A stretch of 64,000 nucleotides of DNA. Origin: Tardiphaga sp052076105 (GTDB taxonomy: Bacteria; Pseudomonadota; Alphaproteobacteria; Rhizobiales; Xanthobacteraceae). Within the stretch, counting starts at the first letter, position 1; each line of letters begins with the position of its first letter. The stretch is taken from NCBI RefSeq assembly GCF_052076105.1, contig NZ_CP197245.1, forward strand, positions 2,604,001 to 2,668,000. Reading direction: 5' to 3'. The notes beneath the pieces were generated by a model that saw only the letters and a program-made list of their open reading frames with translations, searched no databases and was not told the DNA's origin. The translations under genes were made by a program, and so were the position numbers. Shown one piece after another: positions 43,598 through 52,324 of the stretch.

Positions 43598-43781
43598 GAA
43601 ATGCTTCTGAGCAACAGTTTGATGATGCGACGTATGGTCCGCCGGACCGCAGACAGAGTCGCTTGCGCAGCAGATCGCGCTGCCTTTTTTGCCGCGGCTT
43701 TCAGCGTGCGCAGGAGGCCACAAATCCGTGGGAGCCACGAGGCGCGGCGTGTGTGCCGGATAGATCAGAGGCACACAAAAT

Positions 43782-43815
43782 AAAAAGCCCGGCAAGGCAC
43801 TGCCTTGCCGGGCTT
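43782..43815 (-). terminator. Intrinsic terminator of the hydrolase gene
   Basis: AAGCCCGGCAAGGCA / TGCCTTGCCGGGCTT is a perfect 15-base stem with a one-base centre. On the minus strand it is followed by TTTTTA-like bases, 12 bases after the hydrolase stop codon. Confidence 0.88.
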
Positions 43816-43827
43816 CCGGTACGCGCA

Positions 43828-44652
43828 TCAGCTCTTGATGAACGCCAGCAGATCCGGGTTGATCACATCCGCATGGGTGGTCAGCATGCCGTGCGGGAAG
43901 CCCGGATAGGTCTTCAGCGTGCCGTTCTTGAGCAGCTTCACCGACAGCGGTGCAGAGTCGGCATAAGGCACGATCTGGTCGTCATCGCCGTGCAAAACGA
44001 GCACCGGCACGTCGATCGCCTTCAGGTCTTCAGTGAAGTCGGTTTCCGAGAACGCCTTGATGCAATCATAGTGCGCCTTGGCGCCGCCGATCATGCCCTG
44101 CCGCCACCAGTTGTCGATCACGCCCTGATAGACCTTCGCACCCGGCCGATTGAAGCCGTAAAACGGACCGGCCGGGACATCGACATAGAACTGCGCGCGA
44201 TTGGCCACCAGAGCAGCACGGAAACCGTCGAACACTTCGAGCGGAAGCCCGCCCGGATTGTTCTCGGTCTTGAGCATGATCGGCGGCACCGCGCTGACCA
44301 GCACCGCCTTGGCGACGCGTCCCTTCTTGGCCCGCGCGACGTAACGCGCGACTTCACCGCCACCGGTGGAATGGCCGATATGGACGGCATCCTTCAGATC
44401 GAGTTTGTCGGTGAGTTCGGCGACATCGGCGGCATAAGTGTCCATCTCGTTGCCTGTCGCAGTCTGGCTCGAACGGCCGTGACCACGGCGGTCGTGCGCA
44501 ATGACGCGATAGCCCTGATTGAGGAAGAACATCATCTGGTTATCCCAGTCATCCGCGCTCAGCGGCCAGCCGTGATGAAACACGATCGGCTGCCCGGTGC
44601 CCCAATCCTTGTAGAAAATTTCAGTGCCGTCTTTGGTGGTGATGGTTCCCAT
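43828..44652 (-). CDS. Alpha/beta hydrolase, haloperoxidase/perhydrolase type
   Basis: A 274-residue hydrolase. The oxyanion region is FHHGWPLSADDWDNQM, followed by VIAHDRRGHGRS. The nucleophile elbow is VHIGHSTGGGEVARYVA (Ser), the acid is VLVLHGDDDQIVPY (Asp), and the His is in YPGFPHGML. This matches cofactor-free haloperoxidases/perhydrolases, which are mostly esterases by nature. GGAG precedes the ATG at 44652; the open frame continues upstream without family sequence. It has its own terminator. The substrate is unknown. Confidence 0.9.
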   Translation of the reverse strand: MGTITTKDGTEIFYKDWGTGQPIVFHHGWPLSADDWDNQMMFFLNQGYRVIAHDRRGHGRSSQTATGNEMDTYAADVAELTDKLDLKDAVHIGHSTGGGEVARYVARAKKGRVAKAVLVSAVPPIMLKTENNPGGLPLEVFDGFRAALVANRAQFYVDVPAGPFYGFNRPGAKVYQGVIDNWWRQGMIGGAKAHYDCIKAFSETDFTEDLKAIDVPVLVLHGDDDQIVPYADSAPLSVKLLKNGTLKTYPGFPHGMLTTHADVINPDLLAFIKS

Positions 44653-44984
44653 GATCCAGACTCCTTTGAGTGGGTGGCAGGCAAGCGCGACTTCGAATTC
44701 GCAGCGGCTTATGCGGACAACCTGGCCGCTTTCCGCCTCTGCGCCGACGACGGTGAATAGACTAACGGGCCGCAAGTCTCTTGTACGTTTCGAATACAAA
44801 ACCAAGATGTCGCCGAGCCGCCAACGGGGGACGACCAGCTGCATGCTATTCAGGCGGCAATGCTGAAGTTTCGGCATTGCGCTCTCCGCAAATTAATATA
44901 CCAATAGTACAGTTATTAAATTTTGTCGAGCGGATCGCTTGTCGCACCCTCGGCAAACATCAACGGACCATCCGGAGCTGCAGC
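44653..44984. other. Divergent intergenic region, 332 bases
   Basis: This lies between the leftward hydrolase and the rightward MetX-like gene. The right end (about 44890-44935) is AT-rich (ATTAATATACCAATAG and ATTAAATTTTG) and is the probable promoter of the MetX-like gene. No gene is called. Confidence 0.45.
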
Positions 44985-46022
44985 ATGAATACGCCGAGCG
45001 ACTACCAGATCTTCGAGGCGGGTGACGTGCTACTGCAATCCGGCCAGCGTCACCCTCGCCTGCAGCTTGCCTACAGGACCTACGGCACACTCAATGCTGC
45101 GAGGGATAACGTCATCCTCTATCCAACGTCGTTCGCCGCGCAGCATTACGACACCGAGTGGTTGATTGCGCCCGGAGCAGCCCTCGATCCCGAGCGCTAC
45201 TTTATCGTCATCCCCAATCTGTTCGGCAACGGCCTGTCGTCGTCACCATCGAATTCAATGGAGGCCCTCGCAGGCGGTCCCTATCCGAACATCAGCTATC
45301 ACGACGCGATCTCGATCCAGCACCGCCTTCTGACCGAGCAATTCGGCATCACGCGTCTGGCACTGGTCTATGGCTGGTCGATGGGTGGCATGCAGGCCTA
45401 TCACTGGGCCGCCCGCTATCCAGACATGGTGGTACGCACGGCAGTGGTCTGCGGCAGCGCCCGATGTTCGCAGTTCAACACCGTATTTCTCGAAAGCGTG
45501 CGGGCCGCTCTGACCACCGACCCTGCCTTTGTCGATGGCCGCTTTGTTTCGAAACCATCAGTCGGCCTTCGCGCCATGGGGCGCGTCTATGCCGGCTGGG
45601 CGATGTCGCATGGCTTCTACCGCGATGAGCTCTGGCGTGAGACCGGTTTCACCTCACTGGACGACTATCTGACCCGGTCATGGGATGTCGCTTTCGCGCA
45701 TCGTGACGCCAACAATCTGCTGGCCCAGCTCTGGACCTGGCAAAATGGCGATATCAGCCGCTGCGACGCATTCAGTGGCGACTTCCGGAAAGCCATGGCT
45801 GCCATCAAGGCACGCGTTCTGCTGATGCCTGGGCAGACCGACAATTATTTTCAGGTCGGCGACAACGAAGATGAACTCCCGTTGCTGATCAACGCATGCG
45901 CAGCCGAACTGTGTCCGATCCCCTCGCTGCACGGACACCGCGCCGGCAATCCCGTCAAGATTCCCGCCGATGCGGCCTTCATCAACACGAAGGTCTCCGC
46001 GCTGCTGGCAGCGCACGACTGA
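44985..46022 (+). CDS. Alpha/beta-fold acyltransferase/hydrolase of the homoserine O-acetyltransferase (MetX) superfamily
   Basis: A 345-residue protein: LQLAYRTYGTLNAARDNVIL at the start, YFIVIPNLFGNGLSSSPSN as the oxyanion region, VYGWSMGGMQAYHWAARYPD with the Ser nucleophile, VLLMPGQTDNYFQ with Asp, and IPSLHGHRAGNP with His. The fold is that of MetX, but the length and loops differ from true homoserine acetyltransferases, so an ester hydrolase or acyltransferase of other substrate is more likely. GGAG precedes the ATG. The desaturase-like gene follows after 18 bases, so they probably form one unit. Confidence 0.85.
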   Translation: MNTPSDYQIFEAGDVLLQSGQRHPRLQLAYRTYGTLNAARDNVILYPTSFAAQHYDTEWLIAPGAALDPERYFIVIPNLFGNGLSSSPSNSMEALAGGPYPNISYHDAISIQHRLLTEQFGITRLALVYGWSMGGMQAYHWAARYPDMVVRTAVVCGSARCSQFNTVFLESVRAALTTDPAFVDGRFVSKPSVGLRAMGRVYAGWAMSHGFYRDELWRETGFTSLDDYLTRSWDVAFAHRDANNLLAQLWTWQNGDISRCDAFSGDFRKAMAAIKARVLLMPGQTDNYFQVGDNEDELPLLINACAAELCPIPSLHGHRAGNPVKIPADAAFINTKVSALLAAHD

Positions 46023-46040
46023 ACGAAAGGCACTGACCAG

Positions 46041-46991
46041 ATGACGATGGATGCAGTTGGCCATGGCAAGATCGAAACCCGCGCACTGACGCCTGCACAG
46101 TTGAAGGACCTGTCGGTTCGAGCCAATCTTCCGGGGCTCATTCGCGCGATCAGCCATTATGCCTTGATCGCCTTGGTAGGAACACTGATCTGGCAGGTCG
46201 CCACCCGCTACGGCGTGGTGTGGACGATCCCGCTGATCATCATCCAGGGCTATCTCATCGCCTTCCTGTTCATGGCGGTGCACGAGGCCGCGCACAAAAC
46301 TGTGTTCACCAGCCGGCTGCTGAACGAGGCCCTTGGCCATGTCTCATCGCTGATGATCGTTCTGCCCTATGAACACTATGCGCTGTTTCACTGGGACCAT
46401 CACCGTTTCACGCAGGATCCAGACCGCGACCCGGAGCTCGTCACAGCGACCATCCCGTCGTCGGACACCAGACTCGCGATCGCCTATACCGGCATCGTGC
46501 AACTGACCAACCGGATCCGCCTGCTGGTTCGGCGGGCCGTGACCGGACAAGCCGTCGCGCCGTGGATCCCGGAATCCAAGCAGAGCATGGTGGTGCGCGA
46601 AGCCCGCATCTATGCTCTCGTCTATCTTGCGCTGCTAATCGCTTCCATCGCGTTCTCGAGCATGATGCTGCTCTGGTGCTGGCTCGTCCCGCTTTATGTC
46701 GGCCAGCTATTCCTGCGGCCGTATCTCTATGCCGAGCACACTGGCTGCGAGCGTACCCGCAGTACCTATGAGAACACGCGCACGACCTATACCGACGCGC
46801 TAACGAAATGGTTCACATGGAACATGCCATTCCATGTCGAGCATCACGCCTATCCGTCGGTGCCCTTCCACGCATTGCCGAAACTCAATGTCCTCATCGA
46901 CGAACGCATCGCGCATCGAGGTCAGGGCTACCGGGCCGTCACGCGCGAAACCTGGCGCTGGTTTCGCCGCGCGCGGCAAGACGGCATCTGA
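46041..46991 (+). CDS. Membrane fatty-acid desaturase/hydroxylase family protein
   Basis: A 316-residue membrane di-iron enzyme. Three His boxes are present: VHEAAHKTVF, LFHWDHHRFTQDPDRDPEL and MPFHVEHHAYPSVPFHALPK. Hydrophobic pairs lie at about 38-85 and 200-240. These boxes bind two irons and the enzyme desaturates or hydroxylates lipids, carotenoids or alkyl chains with oxygen. It lies directly after the MetX-like gene and converges with a TetR regulator, suggesting regulated modification of an acyl or ester compound. The substrate is unknown. Confidence 0.9.
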   Translation: MTMDAVGHGKIETRALTPAQLKDLSVRANLPGLIRAISHYALIALVGTLIWQVATRYGVVWTIPLIIIQGYLIAFLFMAVHEAAHKTVFTSRLLNEALGHVSSLMIVLPYEHYALFHWDHHRFTQDPDRDPELVTATIPSSDTRLAIAYTGIVQLTNRIRLLVRRAVTGQAVAPWIPESKQSMVVREARIYALVYLALLIASIAFSSMMLLWCWLVPLYVGQLFLRPYLYAEHTGCERTRSTYENTRTTYTDALTKWFTWNMPFHVEHHAYPSVPFHALPKLNVLIDERIAHRGQGYRAVTRETWRWFRRARQDGI

Positions 46992-47573
46992 TTATGGCGC
47001 CGACAGCACGGATTTGACGAGCTTGCGCGCATAGTCGGCTGTCAGCGGCCGAAATCCAAAGACATACTCATAAAACAGCGTGCCATAGATCCGATCATAG
47101 AGGTCCCCGGCCGACTCCGAAGCAATAATGCTGCCGTCCTTCTGGCCGTCCTTGATAATTGCCAGCGAGATGTCCCGGCGGATACCAAGGTAGCGTTCGG
47201 AGAAGATTTTCGCGGAACCGGTCCGCGAGATGCATTCGGCAATGACAGCGAGCTGTACCTTGCCGAAATCGCTGTTCAACGCCACGGCGTAGGCGGCGGC
47301 ATGTTTCGTGATGCGCGTGAACGGATCGCCGCTCTCGGAAAGCGGCAGCATGGTGGACGCCTGCCGCAAGAATGCGTCGATCAGCACCGCTTCACGCGAC
47401 GGCCACCATTTATAGATCGTCATTTTGGAGACGCCGGAGTCCCGCGCAATCGCGTCGATGGTCGTCGCAGCAAGCCCCTGGGCTGCCATCATGCGATAGG
47501 CGCTTTCCAGGATCGCGTCCTCGGTCTCGACCGATCGAGGACGACCTCGCCGCACCGGATTCACATCGGTCAT
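46992..47573 (-). CDS. TetR/AcrR-family transcriptional regulator
   Basis: A 193-residue TetR protein with N-terminal GRPRSVETEDAILESAYRMM and the helix-turn-helix TTIDAIARDSGVSKMTIYKW followed by WPSREAVLIDAFL. The C-terminal ligand domain is of the TetR_C type (DRIYGTLFYEYVFGFRPLTA). It converges with the desaturase gene, with stop codons nearly touching. By position it may control the MetX-like/desaturase pair, but the promoters are not shared. Confidence 0.9.
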   Translation of the reverse strand: MTDVNPVRRGRPRSVETEDAILESAYRMMAAQGLAATTIDAIARDSGVSKMTIYKWWPSREAVLIDAFLRQASTMLPLSESGDPFTRITKHAAAYAVALNSDFGKVQLAVIAECISRTGSAKIFSERYLGIRRDISLAIIKDGQKDGSIIASESAGDLYDRIYGTLFYEYVFGFRPLTADYARKLVKSVLSAP

Positions 47574-47674
47574 CGTCGCAATATTTCTCTGTCGGCTGCC
47601 ATACGTTCACTATATCTCGGACCAAGGCGATCAGGCAGAAAATTTGGCAAACCTATCGAATGCAAAGGTCGTTG

Positions 47675-49597
47675 TTAGTTTCGCGCCCCGAGCAGCTCAT
47701 AGATCTGAACTTCCGCTGCGAACCCTTTCGGCTTGATCAGGGCGACGCGGCGAAACAGGAACAACGAGTCTACCCGCTCTTTGACGGCCTCACTGACCAG
47801 GACGCTCGTCCCGTAGTCCTTGTTCAGCGCCTCCAGCCGCGCTGCGAGATTCACCGTGGCTCCGAGCGCCGTGTAGTTCATGCGATCGGGTGACCCGATA
47901 TTGCCGATCATGACGTCGCCCACATGCAGGCCAAACCGGGTCTTGTAGACCGGCCAGCCCTCGCGCTCGAATTCCTCGTTGAGCTTGCGATTGGCTTCGA
48001 CGCAATCGAGCACGGCCGCACAGGCCTGTGCCACGTGGTTCGAATGTTCGATCGGCGCGTTCCAAAGTCCCATGACGGCATCGCCGATATATTTATCGAC
48101 CGTGCCCTGATGAGTGGCGATGACGTCCGAGATCGCAGCGAAGTAGCGCGATGTGTAGAGCATGACCCGGGTCGGGTCCTCGTTCTCCGTCATCCCCGTG
48201 AAATTCTCGACATCCGTGAACAGGATGGTCGCCTCGCGGCGCTCTCCGCCCAATTGCATGGCCGTACCGGTTTCGACCAGTTGCTGAACCAGACGCTTGG
48301 GAACGAAATTCGAGAATGTCTGCACCAGCGTACGCATGGTGAAGACCGATCGGCCGAGATCGTCGATTTCGCGGATCGGCGAACGCAGTTGCGGCATCGA
48401 CGAGAACCGGAAGCTCTGGATGCGGTCGACCTCGCGCGCCAGAATCCGCAGGGAGAGCGACAGTTTGTTGCCGATCCAGAATGCGATCGGTACGGCCGCT
48501 AGTACGAAACAGAATGCGAGAATGAAAAGCGTGCGCTTTTCTTGCTCGATTTCGGCATAGAACTCATCGAGCGGCGCAAAGAACCCGACCCGGAGATTGG
48601 CCGATCCTGCCATCTCTACGGGGCGGAACGCGGCAGCGTAAGCGCGCCCTGTGCTGTCAGTGAAAAATTGCTCCGCAACGCCGGTCTGACGCCACGCCTT
48701 GATCGCGGCCGTTGCGTTAATCGTATCGACGTCACTGAGCCGCGGAAGCTCGGACAGCTTGTTCGGAACGCTCGTGGCCTCCAACCACCTGGACATCTCG
48801 GGGTGCGCCAGCACCCGATCGGCATCGTCGAACAGATAGGCCACCCCCGAATGCCCAAGCTGCTGCTTGCGCAGCATGGCTTCAGCTTCACTCAGCAGAA
48901 TATCGCCGGCCACGACACCCTGCTGTCCCTCCACGATAGGCATCCGCAGCGTATAGCCGATGTCACCGGTCTGATAGAAAATGTAGGGCTCGGTCAGCAG
49001 ACTGGCGTTGGGCTCGAAGGCGCCGCGATACCACGGCCGAACGCGAGGATCGAAATCGACAGGTCCGGGCAGACTTGCCAGAGGCTGCAGCGCATCGTCG
49101 AGATAGGCGGTCGTGGTCTGAAGCGGTCCGAAATCGCCGGCCTTCACGATCGTGAACAGGCGAAATACGGCTCCGTCCGGCGCCCCGAAGCGCGCTTTCA
49201 CCTCGGCTCCCGTTCGGTCGATCAGGTCCATTTCCAGGAATGAGCCGTCCTCATATCCCATATACAGACCGTAGAGCTGCTTGTTATTTCGCAGCATCGA
49301 CGCCAGCAGGATGTTCAGCCGCGGGTTATTCTTTAGCTCCGCGGACTGGACCGATGTGATCCCCCGCAGAATATCCAGATTGTCGTGAACGCTCTTGAGC
49401 TGCGCATCGATGCGATCGGTCGCAGTCTGGGCGACTACGCTGAGATACGACGAAGCCGCCGTCCGGATGATCGTGTTGACCCTGCTGAAGCTGAGATAAA
49501 CCAGTGCCAGGCCGACCGTAAGGACGACGCCGACGAACAGCGCAATGATTGACGTCCTGAAGCCAATCCGGAAACGCGATCTCGCCGGCACCGTCAT
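47675..49597 (-). CDS. Membrane adenylate/guanylate cyclase with periplasmic dCache-like sensor
   Basis: A 640-residue protein. TM1 is IIALFVGVVLTVGLALVYLS, then an extracytoplasmic sensor region of about 290 residues of dCache type (VRPWYRGAFEPNASLLTEPY, GVVAGDILLSEAEAML). TM2 (FILAFCFVLAAVPIAFWIG) and a HAMP linker follow, then a class III cyclase domain with ILFTDVENFTGMTE (metal Asp), VDKYIGDAVMGLWNAP (second metal Asp) and NYTALGATVNLAARLEA. ATG at 49597 has GGAG nine bases upstream. It senses an external ligand and makes a cyclic nucleotide, probably cAMP. Confidence 0.9.
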   Translation of the reverse strand: MTVPARSRFRIGFRTSIIALFVGVVLTVGLALVYLSFSRVNTIIRTAASSYLSVVAQTATDRIDAQLKSVHDNLDILRGITSVQSAELKNNPRLNILLASMLRNNKQLYGLYMGYEDGSFLEMDLIDRTGAEVKARFGAPDGAVFRLFTIVKAGDFGPLQTTTAYLDDALQPLASLPGPVDFDPRVRPWYRGAFEPNASLLTEPYIFYQTGDIGYTLRMPIVEGQQGVVAGDILLSEAEAMLRKQQLGHSGVAYLFDDADRVLAHPEMSRWLEATSVPNKLSELPRLSDVDTINATAAIKAWRQTGVAEQFFTDSTGRAYAAAFRPVEMAGSANLRVGFFAPLDEFYAEIEQEKRTLFILAFCFVLAAVPIAFWIGNKLSLSLRILAREVDRIQSFRFSSMPQLRSPIREIDDLGRSVFTMRTLVQTFSNFVPKRLVQQLVETGTAMQLGGERREATILFTDVENFTGMTENEDPTRVMLYTSRYFAAISDVIATHQGTVDKYIGDAVMGLWNAPIEHSNHVAQACAAVLDCVEANRKLNEEFEREGWPVYKTRFGLHVGDVMIGNIGSPDRMNYTALGATVNLAARLEALNKDYGTSVLVSEAVKERVDSLFLFRRVALIKPKGFAAEVQIYELLGARN

Positions 49598-49836
49598 CGC
49601 AGGATGCTCCACACGCCAGCCAATCTGGCACCGCATATCGACAGGCCAGACCTGGCTGCGCCGGACGGGAAGTCTCGCGGTATCATGATTCCGTCATGCG
49701 AGCGCAATTGGCGAGTATCTTTACGGTAAAGAAACCCGATCCGTGCTTACGACATCGGACAATGAACTCCCCTCGTCCAGTACGCTGGCTAACGCCACGA
49801 GCTGCGACGATTGCAATGCCTCAATAGCAACTGCAT

Positions 49837-49849
49837 AATTGAAACAATT
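49837..49849. promoter_or_regulatory. Inverted repeat before the basic-protein gene
   Basis: AATTG-AAA-CAATT is a perfect repeat 34 bases before the ATG at 49883, next to TTGACT, a possible -35 element. It could be an operator. Confidence 0.3.
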
Positions 49850-49882
49850 GACTATTCTGGCTGTCACTTAAGGAAATGAAGA

Positions 49883-50266
49883 ATGACGGGCGCCGATCTG
49901 GGTGTGATCATCCGGCAGACTGCTAAACAGCAAAACAAGACACTGATGGCAGCCGTCAAGGCACAACGCGATCGCTATGCGGGCCTGGCCGCCAAAGCCA
50001 AGGACAAGACCGCCAAGGACCGTTTCAAGCAATTGGCGAAGGACGCGACGGAACAAGGCATGGCCGCCGCCAAGCGCCTTCAGATGTCCGCCGATAATGC
50101 CGCCGATAGCTATGCGCGATCGATGCGCAAGGCCGTTGAAGCACTTCAGATCGCAGAAGCAGCGCAAGCGATGAAGGCTCAGAGCGCCGAGAAGGACAAG
50201 GCCCCCAAGAAGGCCGCCCCCGCCAAGAAAACGGCTAAAAAGGCGAAGAAGCCAAAGAAGCGATGA
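49883..50266 (+). CDS. Lys-rich histone-H1-like coiled-coil protein
   Basis: A 127-residue protein. Residues about 1-95 form amphipathic helices rich in Ala, Lys and Gln (RDRYAGLAAKAKDKTAKDRF). The tail is a run of KKAAPAKKTAKKAKK type, like histone H1 or the tails of bacterial nucleoid proteins. AAGGA precedes the ATG. It probably binds DNA or RNA through the tail; no family is recognised for the helical part. Confidence 0.7.
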   Translation: MTGADLGVIIRQTAKQQNKTLMAAVKAQRDRYAGLAAKAKDKTAKDRFKQLAKDATEQGMAAAKRLQMSADNAADSYARSMRKAVEALQIAEAAQAMKAQSAEKDKAPKKAAPAKKTAKKAKKPKKR

Positions 50267-50365
50267 TGCAGGCACAGCCTCTGATACAGGCATAGCCTCG
50301 CGGGCTCGGCACGATCCGCGGCGGCGCGACAAGAGGCCCGGCTTGCGCCGGGGCTACATCAGTTG

Positions 50366-50389
50366 GCCGGCCCATATGTCAGGGCCGGC
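50366..50389 (-). terminator. Hairpin downstream of cspA
   Basis: GCCGGCCC-(8 bases)-GGGCCGGC is a perfect 8-base stem 13 bases after the cspA stop codon. There is no clear T run on the minus strand, so termination efficiency is uncertain. Confidence 0.45.
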
Positions 50390-50402
50390 ACAGCAAGACC
50401 AG

Positions 50403-50606
50403 CTATGAGACCTTGAGGTTCTCGGCAGACGTCTTGCCGCGATTTTCGACCAGATCGTATTCGATCGCCTGGTTTTCGTTGAGAGTGCTGAGGCCTGCGC
50501 GCTCGACAGCAGAGATGTGCACGAAGACATCCTTGTCGCCGACAGTCGGCTTGATGAAGCCATAGCCCTTGGTTGGGTTAAACCACTTGACGGTGCCCTT
50601 CTGCAT
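50403..50606 (-). CDS. Cold-shock domain protein (CspA family)
   Basis: A 67-residue single cold-shock domain. RNP1 is KGYGFIKP and RNP2 is VFVHISAVERAG, in the standard order (MQKGTVKWFNPTKGYGFI at the start). It binds single-stranded nucleic acid and acts as an RNA chaperone. GGGAGA precedes the ATG. About 140 bases of likely leader upstream contain small hairpins such as CACGCAT-C-ATGCGTG, as in other csp genes with structured leaders. Confidence 0.95.
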   Translation of the reverse strand: MQKGTVKWFNPTKGYGFIKPTVGDKDVFVHISAVERAGLSTLNENQAIEYDLVENRGKTSAENLKVS

Positions 50607-51080
50607 CGTCTGTCTCCCGATCTAGATACAAAAAAGACGCGGCCACGCATGATGCGTGCCACGCCACAAGCGGGCTTCCCGGTGTCTGCTGAATGTCCTG
50701 CTCGCAAAACGCACAGTCGAACGGCCTAAATCCGATTGTGTGAGAATTCCAACATGAAAATTTTGGCTATGCAAGTCTTTGGCTTTTTGCGGCCGAGGTT
50801 TTGATACCATCGGCCGCGACCCTACCGCGTCCAAGCGTACCTATCGAAGACCGCTGATCGGATCCATGAGCAGGCGTGCTGGTTTGAAACATCGTCGGCC
50901 TGCCCTGCGTGAATGGTCATAACGCGATGAAAAGCGACACGAATCCGCTGTGGCAATCGCACAACAATACGCGTCAATCGCCACCGGAGACGCTCAATGC
51001 GCAGCGGCAATGCTCATGGGATCGCGTATGCTTTGCCGCGGTTGAACGGCACTGCAGCGACAATTTCGAAAAGAGTGACA
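50607..51080. other. Divergent intergenic region, 474 bases
   Basis: This holds the leader and promoter of cspA (left) and of the beta-barrel gene (right). A GC-rich inverted repeat, GCGGCCGA / TCGGCCGC, lies at about 50789-50817. The T-rich and A-rich ends face the wrong way for a normal terminator. No gene is supported. Confidence 0.5.
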
Positions 51081-52250
51081 ATGCGCGATCCATCGCGATA
51101 CGCCCGAACGGACAGGAGCCCGGCAGCCAACCGGCAACGTCGGACCGTTGTACTCGGCCTTGCCGTCACGCTTGTCGTTGTGCCTTCGCTCGCGTCTGCC
51201 CAGGTCGCACCGCCGCCTACCACGCCGCCCTCAACCACGCCGCCACCGGCGACACCGCCGCCAGCGGCCGCACCGATGCCCTCGTCGACCGACTTCAATG
51301 CCGGGCAATCCGCCGGCATCGCCATTGGCGATCTCGGTAGCCAGTTCCTGCGGCGCCTCGGCGATCAGGCAAGCTACGGCTTCAACCGCGCGTCGCGCAC
51401 CAATCCCGGCGGCGGCGGCGCATCGGAGACCTCCGAAGCGCCACGCTTTCGAAGCTGGGCCGAACTCTATGGCGTCGGCGCTCACACCAGCTTGTTCGGG
51501 GACTTTGTCGGCGACAAGCGCCGGACCATCGGCGGCGTTGCCGGGATCGGCGCCCAGCTGATGCCGGGCGTCAATGTCGGGCTGTCGGTGGACCAGAGCC
51601 ACACCACGATCGATGTTCCGCTAGCGTTGCAATCAGCGACGCTCGACCTCACGCAGATCGGCGTCAATGCGTCGGTCGACAAGGGTGCATGGACCTGGGC
51701 AATCGCGTTGGTGCACGGCTTCGGCGACATCAACTCGCGCCGCGACACGGGCCTGGGGTTCGCGAGCGCCGGCTACAATGCGCGGATCGACGGCGCGCTG
51801 ACCGAGCTGAGCTATTTCTGGAGTTACGAACAGGCACGGATCGTGCCCAAGGCTGCCTTCGAATACACCCGCGCGACAACCGGCGCGATGCAGGAGCTTG
51901 GCGGCCTCAATCCTGTCAACGCAAGCGGCGCATCAGCCGAGCGCGCGCGCATCCTGATTGGCGCCGAAGTCGGGCATTATTGGATATTTGATCAGAAGAT
52001 TCTGGATCTGTCGGGCTATGCCAAATTCGTCGACAACGTGCATCAGAGCTTCAGCAACGTTACCATCAGCCTCGGTGCCGAGAGCATCACCGTTCAGGGG
52101 ATCGGCGAAAGCCAATACGGCGCAGATGCCGGCGCATCGGCGTCGCTGAGCCTTAGCAACACCGCACGTCTCTATCTCAATTATGACGGCAAGTTCCGCG
52201 CCTATTCGCAGTCCCACCAGGGAACGCTGGGTGTCGAATTCAAGTTCTAG
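51081..52250 (+). CDS. Outer-membrane beta-barrel (autotransporter-barrel-like) protein
   Basis: A 389-residue exported protein: a signal peptide (LGLAVTLVVVPSLASA), a Pro/Thr-rich stretch (about 42-70), then repeated amphipathic strands (RSWAELYGVGAHTSLFGDFV, TIGGVAGIGAQLMPGVNVGL, TWAIALVHGFGDINSRRDTG) ending in LGVEFKF with the C-terminal Phe typical for BAM-inserted barrels. It looks like the barrel domain of an autotransporter without a passenger, so it may be a plain porin-like barrel. ATG at 51081 is chosen because the signal peptide follows; the frame extends upstream. Confidence 0.83.
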   Translation: MRDPSRYARTDRSPAANRQRRTVVLGLAVTLVVVPSLASAQVAPPPTTPPSTTPPPATPPPAAAPMPSSTDFNAGQSAGIAIGDLGSQFLRRLGDQASYGFNRASRTNPGGGGASETSEAPRFRSWAELYGVGAHTSLFGDFVGDKRRTIGGVAGIGAQLMPGVNVGLSVDQSHTTIDVPLALQSATLDLTQIGVNASVDKGAWTWAIALVHGFGDINSRRDTGLGFASAGYNARIDGALTELSYFWSYEQARIVPKAAFEYTRATTGAMQELGGLNPVNASGASAERARILIGAEVGHYWIFDQKILDLSGYAKFVDNVHQSFSNVTISLGAESITVQGIGESQYGADAGASASLSLSNTARLYLNYDGKFRAYSQSHQGTLGVEFKF

Positions 52251-52271
52251 AAACGACCGGGTTCCAGAAAC

Positions 52272-52318
52272 AAAAAAGCGGGCGAAAGGCAAATGCCTCT
52301 CGCCCGCTTTTCGTTTTT
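52272..52318. terminator. Bidirectional intrinsic terminator
   Basis: AAGCGGGCGA ... TCGCCCGCTT with an inner AGGCA/TGCCT stem, preceded by a run of A and followed by TTCGTTTTT. It lies between the converging beta-barrel and TerC genes. Confidence 0.9.
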
Positions 52319-52324
52319 ATGGAG

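Larger units (their letters stand above)
43484..43827. other. Intergenic stretch of 344 bases with regulatory symmetry and a terminator
   Basis: No convincing gene lies here. It contains the inverted repeat at 43582-43597 upstream of the protease-nuclease gene and the terminator at 43782-43815 of the hydrolase gene; short open frames on both strands lack ribosome sites and domains. Confidence 0.55.

Noticed and set aside
43516..44760. A 414-codon plus-strand frame
   Set aside because: It is antisense to the alpha/beta hydrolase; no family sequence.
50789..50817. GC-rich inverted repeat considered as a terminator
   Set aside because: The T and A runs face away from the direction needed, and it lies between divergent genes rather than after one.
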